From assembly GCA_965227335.1 (NCBI GenBank), contig CBDDFV010000012.1:1-64000 (forward strand): DNA of 64,000 bases. The letters are read 5' to 3'. Of this stretch, positions 26,886-32,421 are shown one piece after another; position 1 is the stretch's first letter, and each line of letters opens with the position of its first letter. The notes beneath the pieces were generated by a model that saw only the letters and a list, made by a program, of their open reading frames with translations, had not been told where the DNA came from and made no database searches. Source of the DNA: CBDDFV01 sp965227335. GTDB lineage: Bacteria; Planctomycetota; Phycisphaerae; Phycisphaerales; SM1A02. A program made the position numbers and the translations under genes.

Positions 26886-27887
26886 ATGGCTGAGTACAAG
26901 AACACGGAGTTCGATCGTCCCGGCGGCTACGCCATGCCGAAGGGGGCGACGCAGGTGCAGCGTCGCGCCGCGGATCTCATGCGGACGGCGGATGTCCGTC
27001 TGCTCGGCGACGCCGCCGCGCGGCATGAACCGTCGGTGATCGAGAATCTCGCCCCGGCGTTTCAGGCTGATGATCCGGACACGCGGCTCTATGTCGGCGA
27101 CTGTCGGGACGTGCTCGCCAATCTGCCGGACCGGGGCGAGGTCGATCTGATTTTCGCCGACCCGCCGTTCAACTGGGACGTGCCGTACGACGAGTGGCAC
27201 GATGGGATGCCGCGCCCCGCGTATGAGCGTTTCACGTTCGACTGGCTGGACGGGTGCGTGGATGCGTTGTCGCCGACGGGGAGTCTGTGGGTGAACATTC
27301 CGGACGACACGGCGGCGGAGATCGTGGTGCATCTGAAGCGACGTGGGTTGACGATGATCAACTGGTGCGTGTGGCACTTTCGATTTGGTCAGAACCGGAC
27401 GAGTTCGTTCATCATGAGCAAGGTGCACGCGTTGTATTTTGCGAAGGATCCGGATGCGCGCACCTGGAATCCGGACGCGGTGCTGGAGCAGTCCGACCGG
27501 GCGAGCATTTACGGCGATGCGCGGACGATGGCGAAGGCGAGCAACCGGGGGATGCGGGTGCCGATGGACGTCTGGTACGGCAAGTACTGGGGTCGGATTC
27601 AGGGGAACAACAAGGAGCGTCGATCGCGTCACCACAACCAGATTCCGGAGGTCTATCTGGAGCGGGTGATTCTGGCGTGTTCGAACGCGGGTGATCTGGT
27701 GCTGGATCCGTTCGCGGGGAGCGGGACGACGGGGACGGTGGCGCGGGCGTGGGATCGTCGGTCGATCGGGATTGAGTACGGCGAGGGGAACGCCGCGAGC
27801 GCCTGGGAGCGGATCACCGAGGTGGGGATGTTGCGCAAGGGGGCGAGTGTGGGTCAGACGTCGGCGATTTTTGAGAAGCGGCGGTAG
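26886..27887 (+). CDS. solitary DNA adenine/cytosine-N4 methyltransferase (beta order)
   Basis: The 333-residue protein has catalytic motif IV 'IFADPPFNWD' (DPPF at residues 92-95) early and the AdoMet-binding 'LVLDPFAGSGTTG' near residue 275. The middle region ('VWHFRFGQNRTSSFIMSKVH') should recognise the target. That order (IV, recognition, I) is the beta group of N6-adenine/N4-cytosine enzymes. 'RSRHHNQIPEVYLERVI' precedes the AdoMet site as in DNA_methylase N4/N6 proteins. I start at ATG 26886; GTG 26832 is possible. No restriction endonuclease is next to it, so it is orphan. It lies immediately upstream of ssrA. Confidence 0.85.
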   Translation: MAEYKNTEFDRPGGYAMPKGATQVQRRAADLMRTADVRLLGDAAARHEPSVIENLAPAFQADDPDTRLYVGDCRDVLANLPDRGEVDLIFADPPFNWDVPYDEWHDGMPRPAYERFTFDWLDGCVDALSPTGSLWVNIPDDTAAEIVVHLKRRGLTMINWCVWHFRFGQNRTSSFIMSKVHALYFAKDPDARTWNPDAVLEQSDRASIYGDARTMAKASNRGMRVPMDVWYGKYWGRIQGNNKERRSRHHNQIPEVYLERVILACSNAGDLVLDPFAGSGTTGTVARAWDRRSIGIEYGEGNAASAWERITEVGMLRKGASVGQTSAIFEKRR

Positions 27888-27970
27888 GGCGAGGCGTCGC
27901 CCCGGCGGTCCTCGCGGCCTAGAATGATCGTTGTACCGGAGGCTTCGCGGCTTCCTGCTCTTTGACAACT

Positions 27971-28318
27971 GGGGCCGAATGGCATCGACCGGACGGGGAA
28001 GGTTCGTTGTTGCGCGTCGTGGAGCATCCCGGCCACGTAAAAAGGATGCAAATTTCATACCTGCCAACCAGCAGTATGCTCTCGCGGCCTAATTGAGTCG
28101 CGCGATCGTCGCCTGACGCCCGATGGGGCGACGATCGACAATCATCGGGCTGGCGAGACGGGGCTGACAGTCACTCGTCTCGTGAGAAAACAGGCTGTCT
28201 TGGTGACGGCGGGCAGGGTTGCTCGTGGCTGCCCGAACCGAGATGAATCGAGCAACTACACGCGTAGACGCGACGTACTGACCGTTCCGGCACGGGGGTT
28301 CGAATCCCCCCGGCTCCA
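27971..28318 (+). ncRNA. ssrA: transfer-messenger RNA (tmRNA)
   Basis: The 5' end GGGGCCG pairs with CGGCTCC near the 3' end (28311-28317), with discriminator A at 28318 and T loop GGTTCGAATCC-type just before. The tag frame follows 'CGTAAAAAGGAT': GCA AAT TTC and so on, giving ANFIPANQQYALAA then TAA. ALAA is the normal proteolysis-targeting end. Pseudoknot-like stems follow (for example GTCGCC/GGGGCGAC near 28108-28130). It rescues stalled ribosomes with SmpB. A TAGAAT hexamer near 27920 may be the -10. The 3' end is the integration site of the element downstream, which regenerates the tRNA-like end. Confidence 0.95.
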
Positions 28319-29596
28319 CTTCTCGGCGGGTTGTCGTCGTTTCACGTCAGATGACGTCAGACGATGACAACCCGCTGTCTTTTCAGACGTTTCCGTTTCA
28401 TCCGGCCGCGTCCGGTCCGCGTCAGTCGACGACACGGAACGACGTTCCGCGACCGTCTCAACTGTGTCTTTTGCTGTGTCAGCTGTGTCAATCACTGTGT
28501 CACCCGACCGCAGCGCCGGGAACCGCGACATCGACTCCCGCACCGGAAGGCGCTCGGGGTCGAGGTAGTTGTTCGCGGTGAGGCGCGGGTCGGAGTGCCG
28601 CATCAGATGCTGCGCGTGACGCAGCGGCGTCCCCGACTCCTGCAGCAGCTGGTTGAACGTCATCCGGAGGCCGTGGAACGTCGCCGCCCGGTTCTCGGCG
28701 TCGTGCTTCGCGATCCCGGCCCGAGCGAGATCCTCGTCGAACGTGTGCCGACCGATGCCGCGATCAAAGATCCGGTCACTCGCCAGGGCGTCGACGGGAC
28801 GGAACGCCCGCAGAGACGCGACGGTCCCAACGGGCAGCGGCACCAGCTGCGTCCGTCCGTTCTTCGCGTGTTCGCCCCGGAACGTCACGGCGCCCGCCTC
28901 GAGGTCGAGGTCCGCCCAGCGGAGCGTGAGCAGCTCGTTCAGGCGTCCGCCCGACGACACGGCCAGCTCGTACAGCATCGCCCGACGCGGGCACGGCGTC
29001 GCCGCGATCAGCGCCCGCGCCTCGTCGAGCGTGAGCGGGCGGCGCGGCCGGGTCTGCTTCTTCTTCGCCTTACGCACATTGGCGAGCGGGTTGGACTCCA
29101 GCGCGCCGCGATCGACCAGCCACGCCGCGAAACGACGGGCGGCGTCGAGGTAGTCGTTCTTCGTCTTCGGCCCCAGGTCGGACCCGGCGCGCCAGTCTTC
29201 GAAGCTCGCGCCGCTGATGTCGACCGGACGCGTCCAGCCGCAGGCGGCGAACAGCTTCGGCAGGCGCTGCTTGAACTTCCGCCGGTAGTCGCGGCTCAAC
29301 TCGCACGCCGCGAGGTCGGCTTCGAACGCCTTGAGGTACTCGGTGAGCGGGCGCGACGTCGCGGCGACCTTCTCCGGCGCCGGCCGCAGCCCTTCCCGGA
29401 CGGCGTGCTCGTCTTCGATCAGCTGCCGCAGCTTTCGCTCCGCGGATCGGCGGTCCTTCGTCTGCAGATTGACGCGGCGGAGCGCGTCGGGCCCCTCGTC
29501 GGGGAACCGGTAGAACCCGAACCACGACCCGTAGGGCTTCCCGTTGCGTTGGTGGCGATGCACCCAGCTGGCGGCGGCGAGCGGGCTCAGTGACAT
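28256..29596 (-). CDS. tyrosine recombinase (integrase) whose 3' end crosses the att core
   Basis: The 446-residue protein has an SAM-like N-domain (about 80-165) and a catalytic domain with Arg218 ('SSGGRLNELLTLRW'), Lys near 246, His308-x-x-Arg311 ('FHGLRMTF'), His334 ('LMRHSDPRL') and Tyr344 ('ANNYLDP'). About 90 residues of charged, Thr/Asp-rich tail follow the tyrosine. Codons for KWSRGDSNP (to Pro434) lie within the att core; the last 12 residues come from host ssrA sequence. In the excised circle the frame would continue into 32246-32079 instead, giving about 489 residues. It catalyses integration and excision at ssrA. Its ATG overlaps the HTH gene's stop. Confidence 0.93.
   Translation of the reverse strand: MSLSPLAAASWVHRHQRNGKPYGSWFGFYRFPDEGPDALRRVNLQTKDRRSAERKLRQLIEDEHAVREGLRPAPEKVAATSRPLTEYLKAFEADLAACELSRDYRRKFKQRLPKLFAACGWTRPVDISGASFEDWRAGSDLGPKTKNDYLDAARRFAAWLVDRGALESNPLANVRKAKKKQTRPRRPLTLDEARALIAATPCPRRAMLYELAVSSGGRLNELLTLRWADLDLEAGAVTFRGEHAKNGRTQLVPLPVGTVASLRAFRPVDALASDRIFDRGIGRHTFDEDLARAGIAKHDAENRAATFHGLRMTFNQLLQESGTPLRHAQHLMRHSDPRLTANNYLDPERLPVRESMSRFPALRSGDTVIDTADTAKDTVETVAERRSVSSTDADRTRPDETETSEKTAGCHRLTSSDVKRRQPAEKWSRGDSNPRAGTVSTSRLRV
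28295..28323 (+). repeat. attL: 29-bp direct repeat at the ssrA 3' end
   Basis: The 29 bp starting GGGGTTCGAATCCCCCC and ending CTCCACTTCT are repeated exactly at 32247-32275. The copy covers the T arm and acceptor 3' strand of tmRNA, the usual target of tyrosine recombinases. The flanks differ on both sides (G before in this copy, C in the other; CGG after versus TCG). Confidence 0.95.
28326..28375. terminator. hairpin with internal direct repeats just inside attL
   Basis: Arms GCGGGTTGTCGTCGT (28326-28340) and ACGATGACAACCCGC (28361-28375) match at 14 of 15 positions and are followed by TGTCTTTT, so it can end tmRNA transcription now that the host's own downstream region is 4 kb away. The loop holds two copies of ACGTCAGA (28344-28351 and 28354-28361), which could be integrase arm-type sites. 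It lies inside the antisense integrase tail. Confidence 0.5.
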
Positions 29597-29781
29597 AGCC
29601 GCCCCCGCTTCGCCAGGTCGATCATCGTCTCGACCGCCGACACCGGATAGACCCGCTTCCGCCCGATCTTCACCGGCTGGGGCACCTTGCCGTCGGCGAT
29701 GAACCGCTCCAACGTCCGCACGCTGATGGCGAGCAGGGCCGCCGCCTCGCGCAACGCAACCATCCGATCGAGGTCATCCAT
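29587..29781 (-). CDS. excisionase-like helix-turn-helix protein
   Basis: The 64-residue protein is a MerR/HTH_17-type winged helix ('LREAAALLAISVRTLERFIA', then 'GKVPQPVKIGRKRVYPVSAV'), the standard form of excisionases and recombination directionality factors encoded in front of tyrosine integrases. It overlaps the integrase start by 10 bp and the RHH stop by 8 bp, so the three genes form one coupled operon. It probably bends att DNA to favour excision; a purely regulatory role is possible. Confidence 0.85.
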   Translation of the reverse strand: MDDLDRMVALREAAALLAISVRTLERFIADGKVPQPVKIGRKRVYPVSAVETMIDLAKRGRLCH

Positions 29782-30124
29782 CAGGGTCCCCCTTCTTCTT
29801 CGCGGCCTTCCGCCGGTCCGCCTCGGCCCGGATCTTCTTGAGTTCGTCGGACCGGTCGTCGACCTTCTCCGGCGGCATCTCGCTCGCCAGCAGCCGGGCG
29901 ACCGTCCGCAGCAACTTCTTGTTCCCGGTGATGTTGTCGAGGATGGCCGCGGTGAGCGGCGACTCCCGCTCCATCTCCTCGATCATGCTGTCGAGGTTGT
30001 CGAGGGCGTAGAGGACCGCGCGCTCGATGTACGCGGTCCGCGTCTCCCCGAGGATTTCGACCGCCTCATCGACGCGGCGGAGGGTGTCTTCGTCCAGCTT
30101 GATGGAGATCTGGGATCTTGGCAT
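29774..30124 (-). CDS. ribbon-helix-helix regulator
   Basis: The 116-residue protein begins 'SQISIKLDEDTLRRVDEAVE' with 'ILGETRTAYIERAVLYAL', a clear CopG/Arc-type ribbon-helix-helix. An alpha-helical, charged C-terminal part ends in a Lys/Arg-rich tail (residues about 95-116). It is the first gene of the RHH-HTH-int operon. Its start codon lies inside an 11-bp inverted repeat that overlaps the likely -10, so it most probably represses its own promoter and thereby excision. A role in plasmid-type partition or as an antitoxin is an alternative; no toxin gene is adjacent. Confidence 0.8.
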   Translation of the reverse strand: MPRSQISIKLDEDTLRRVDEAVEILGETRTAYIERAVLYALDNLDSMIEEMERESPLTAAILDNITGNKKLLRTVARLLASEMPPEKVDDRSDELKKIRAEADRRKAAKKKGDPDG

Positions 30125-30161
30125 CGTGATACGACTGTATCACGATGTATCCCGAAGTCAA
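30122..30161 (-). promoter_or_regulatory. promoter and palindromic operator of the RHH-HTH-int operon
   Basis: On the minus strand a -35 TTGACT (30161-30156), 16-bp spacer and -10 TACAGT (30139-30134) precede the ATG by about 10 bp. CATCGTGATAC (30122-30132) and GTATCACGATG (30137-30147) form a perfect inverted repeat of 11 bp with 4 bp between. It covers the -10 and the start codon, a typical RHH dimer-pair operator. The transcript would be almost leaderless. Confidence 0.7.
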
Positions 30162-30192
30162 GCACTTCGCGACTTGAAGTTGGGTCCCGCGC

Positions 30193-30747
30193 CTATCGGA
30201 AGGAAGGACGGTGCCTACCAAAGCCCCAACTGCGCTCATTGCGGGCGTACTCGTCGTCAGTTCCGAGACGCGCTACATGGGCAAAGAACATCCTGCTGGA
30301 CAGTCGCTTGATCGGAGCAACCGCTAGGGCGATTCCAAAGAACAACAGACCGCAGATGCTGGTGAACGCCAACGCTCCGATTAGCTTCCCCAAGCGATGT
30401 CGGGCTTCTCGAACGGGGCCGGCCATCGCCGAGTCGTCAGTTGGAATCGCCGCGGTAGCTGGCGGATTGCCGCGAAGCCAGAAGAAGGTAAACAGAACCA
30501 GCATCCGAACGCCCGTAAAGTCGTCCACCCACCGAAGGAGCCCGTTTATCTGCTGTCGCATCGCCCGATAGGCCTCGTCGTCGAGGCAATCGCGTTCTAC
30601 GGCCGCGTCAAACAGGTCTGCACGGATCTCGAAGGCACGTTCTCGGACCCACAAGATCATGGCCTGGCGCCAGAGATTCAGCGCCAAAATCAGGCACGAC
30701 AGGCCAATAGCAAGCGATACACAGAACTCGACCATCTCGCTACTCAT
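30193..30747 (-). CDS. membrane protein of the element, unknown function
   Basis: I start at ATG 30747 (MSSEMVEFCVS), which has GGAGGT about 10 bp before it; the ATG at 30777 overlaps the upstream gene more and lacks a site. The 184-residue protein has about three membrane helices ('FCVSLAIGLSCLILALNL', 'GVRMLVLFTFFWLRG', 'LIGALAFTSICGLLFFGIAL') and a basic tail. It shares no recognisable family. It overlaps the other small membrane protein gene by 8 bp and is coupled to it. As cargo of a minimal element, it could serve exclusion, lysis, or host interaction; nothing in the sequence decides this. Confidence 0.6.
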   Translation of the reverse strand: MSSEMVEFCVSLAIGLSCLILALNLWRQAMILWVRERAFEIRADLFDAAVERDCLDDEAYRAMRQQINGLLRWVDDFTGVRMLVLFTFFWLRGNPPATAAIPTDDSAMAGPVREARHRLGKLIGALAFTSICGLLFFGIALAVAPIKRLSSRMFFAHVARLGTDDEYARNERSWGFGRHRPSFR

Positions 30748-31195
30748 GGCTCTCACTACCTCCAGGTGGAGTTCCATACGCAGAAAGGCCGCTAGATGTT
30801 CGGTTAGGGTCCAGCCGTTCCTCCAACGCCTTCTCTCGCTGCCCTCTCCGTTTCACGTATCGGCGATGGGCAACCCCCTGCACAATATTCCCGCCAGACA
30901 GGATGAAAATCGCGAGCCAATAGACCCATTCGTTCACCCGAAGGTCCATGAGAACATTGAGAATTGTATGCTCTCCGCTCAAAGCAGTTAGCGGCAGATA
31001 GAGGGCAAAATAGCCCACCAAGCTCAGACCGATGTACGTCCCGAGCTTGTCAATGATGAATGGGGGCAGCATCACCAAGGCAATTCCGGCCTGCGTCAGC
31101 TGACTCCGACGCGCCGACTGTGCCTCTTGCATGCGCCGCTCGAACTCCCGGTTCGTTTCGCGTTTCTTCCCGGAACTACTCTTCTTCTTTGCCAT
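30740..31195 (-). CDS. small membrane protein of the element, unknown function
   Basis: The 151-residue protein has a strongly basic N-terminus (MAKKKSSSGKKRETNREFER). Two or three helices follow ('AGIALVMLPPFIIDKLG', 'IGLSLVGYFALYLPLTAL', 'WVYWLAIFILSGGNIVQGV'), and the C-terminus is basic. It is the first gene after the rep-side hairpins and is coupled to the next membrane gene. Codon use has more A/T third positions than the host genes, consistent with transfer. No family recognised. Confidence 0.6.
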   Translation of the reverse strand: MAKKKSSSGKKRETNREFERRMQEAQSARRSQLTQAGIALVMLPPFIIDKLGTYIGLSLVGYFALYLPLTALSGEHTILNVLMDLRVNEWVYWLAIFILSGGNIVQGVAHRRYVKRRGQREKALEERLDPNRTSSGLSAYGTPPGGSESHE

Positions 31196-31272
31196 CTACA
31201 CCCTCACGACGGCGGATCGAAGTAATTGAGTCTACTGACCCAAATGGAGGAGCGTCAAGGTCGACCATGTGC

Positions 31273-31307
31273 GCACCCGGGGGGTCAAGGATGGTCCCCC
31301 CGGGTGC
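31273..31307. terminator. 12-bp GC-rich stem-loop between rep and the membrane genes
   Basis: Arms GCACCCGGGGGG (31273-31284) and CCCCCCGGGTGC (31296-31307) are perfectly complementary with an 11-nt loop. There is no T-run. It may terminate rep transcription, or form a secondary structure used in rolling-circle replication. Confidence 0.5.
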
Positions 31308-31337
31308 GGGAACCATCCCCATCACAGACAACCGCGG

Positions 31338-31380
31338 GCTGCCGACTGAGTCGGCGCCGGCGCCGATCTCAGTCGGCAGC
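31338..31380. repeat. 21-bp-arm palindrome at the rep 3' end
   Basis: GCTGCCGACTGAG (31338-31350) pairs with CTCAGTCGGCAGC (31368-31380). The interval continues the palindrome (TCGGCGCC/GGCGCCGA) with a single unpaired base, so the stem is 21 bp with almost no loop. It overlaps the last four codons of rep. It could be an origin cruciform for the HUH nickase or a strong transcription stop. Confidence 0.6.
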
Positions 31381-32082
31381 CAACCGCGCGGCGTCAAACG
31401 AGGGCGAGAAGACCAGGTCTCCGCCCTTCACGACGTACTTGGCCACGTATCCAGCGACGTGGTTGCAGTTCTTCGGCGGGACGACCCGGTTGAGACCGTG
31501 GCCGAATCCGCCCTCGGACTTCGGATTACGCCAGAGCTCATGCCCGAGTCGCCATCGCAGATCCGGCAACGCCCGCGACCAACGAATGATCGCGTGAGCG
31601 TGGAGCAGGCCAGATCGATGAGCCTCGATGCCAAGAACCCAGGTCGGGAAGGCTCGACCAGCGCGGTAGGCGTTCCACCACGTACCCCGCCGCTTCGCCG
31701 TCTGACCGACGACCCGGCCGTACCCGTCCGTCCGGCGGCGCCAGGACACCGAGCACATGCACCGTTCCTCCGCGGTCTGCTCCTGCCATCGGAAGATCCA
31801 CGACCGGAAGTTCCGTTCGACCTTCTCCGGACACCACACGCGCCCGCCATAGGTCAGCGTCGCGAACACGTCCCAGTCGTATCGACCGAGCAGCTCGGCG
31901 TACCCCTCGCGGACGGCGGCGTCTGTGATCGGAACGCACCCGACCGTTCGAACATCTTCGGCGCGAACGGCGTCACCCGCGGCGTTGTCGCCGTCTGCTC
32001 GGGGTGAAGACGCCGACAACGCCGCGGGCGCCGCCTGGGCGGTTGGTTCATTGGGGCGGCAACGGACGACGGCCGGTCTCAT
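31369..32082 (-). CDS. HUH-family replication initiator (phiX174 A/microvirus-like)
   Basis: I start at ATG 32082, which has GGAGG six bases before it. The 237-residue protein shows the three motifs of superfamily-I HUH endonucleases in order: motif 1 FATLTYGG (residues 73-80), motif 2 'GLLHAHAIIRW' with His161 and His163, and motif 3 YVAKYVVK (212-219) with Tyr212 and Tyr216. Motif 3 agrees in seven of eight positions with the active-site octapeptide of phiX174 A protein, which uses two tyrosines alternately. It should nick an origin and start rolling-circle replication. It lies next to attR, so in the integrated state it has no element promoter upstream. Confidence 0.85.
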   Translation of the reverse strand: MRPAVVRCRPNEPTAQAAPAALSASSPRADGDNAAGDAVRAEDVRTVGCVPITDAAVREGYAELLGRYDWDVFATLTYGGRVWCPEKVERNFRSWIFRWQEQTAEERCMCSVSWRRRTDGYGRVVGQTAKRRGTWWNAYRAGRAFPTWVLGIEAHRSGLLHAHAIIRWSRALPDLRWRLGHELWRNPKSEGGFGHGLNRVVPPKNCNHVAGYVAKYVVKGGDLVFSPSFDAARLAAD

Positions 32083-32246
32083 CGGTCGCCTCCTGCGCGA
32101 TACGCACGCACGACGGCGAGCACCGCCGCCCGCGCCGCATCCCCGAGATCGGGCCATTCCGCCACGATCTCACGCAAGGCCGCGTCCGCGACTGCGTCTA
32201 TCGCTGTGTCATCCCCCGCTGCCGCATCCGTGACGCCCGATTTGGC
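32079..32246 (-). other. open frame that becomes the integrase C-terminus in the excised circle
   Basis: From the att core leftward the minus strand is open for 55 codons (AKSGVTDAAAGDD at the start, RAYRAGGDR at the end), with GC-rich third positions like real coding sequence. The stop TGA (32081-32079) overlaps the ATG of rep. It has no good start of its own. It is in the same frame as the integrase across the shared core (KWSRGDSNP), so joining the ends fuses it to the integrase after Pro434. Confidence 0.75.
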
Positions 32247-32275
32247 GGGGTTCGAATCCCCCCGGCTCCACTTCT
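32247..32275 (+). repeat. attR: second copy of the 29-bp repeat
   Basis: Exact copy of 28295-28323. It looks like the T arm and acceptor of a tRNA but nothing upstream folds with it, which identifies it as the far end of the insertion. Confidence 0.95.
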
Positions 32276-32300
32276 TCGACAGGTTCTGACCTGACGTGAC

Positions 32301-32322
32301 AAGGCGTGCATCTGCACGCCTT
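32301..32322 (+). terminator. displaced ssrA terminator hairpin (likely)
   Basis: AAGGCGTGCA (32301-32310) and TGCACGCCTT (32313-32322) form a perfect stem with TC between. Before integration this would stand about 26 bp after tmRNA. A clean T-run is missing (CTGTCATG follows). Confidence 0.5.
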
Positions 32323-32421
32323 CTGTCATGCGCCGCCCTGCGGCCGATGAACTGGCCGCGAAAAGCAGGAAGCGAGTGGGCGGCTGGCCCGCCGCTACGG
32401 AGCGGCGAAAACCAGTCTAGG

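Larger units (their letters stand above)
28295..32275 (-). mobile_element. small integrative element in ssrA, predicted circle 3,952 bp
   Basis: The element is bounded by exact 29-bp direct repeats. One side is the genuine tmRNA 3' end, and the other is an orphan fragment with no tRNA or tmRNA around it. Inside, all on the minus strand and in circular order, are: RHH regulator, excisionase-like HTH, tyrosine integrase, then across the att junction a 55-codon open frame, HUH rep, two strong hairpins and two small membrane proteins. Base composition of the membrane-protein part is lower in GC than the host. There are no capsid, relaxase or transfer genes, so it may be a satellite, a defective plasmid-prophage, or a minimal integrative plasmid that borrows a helper. 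Confidence 0.9.

Noticed and set aside
31925..32233. plus-strand 102-residue frame at the right end of the element
   Set aside because: Arg/Pro-rich shadow of the rep N-terminus and of the minus-strand 55-codon extension; no ribosome site.
32240..32275. a tRNA gene at the right end of the element
   Set aside because: Only the T arm and acceptor half are present, identical to the tmRNA 3' end; nothing upstream completes a cloverleaf.
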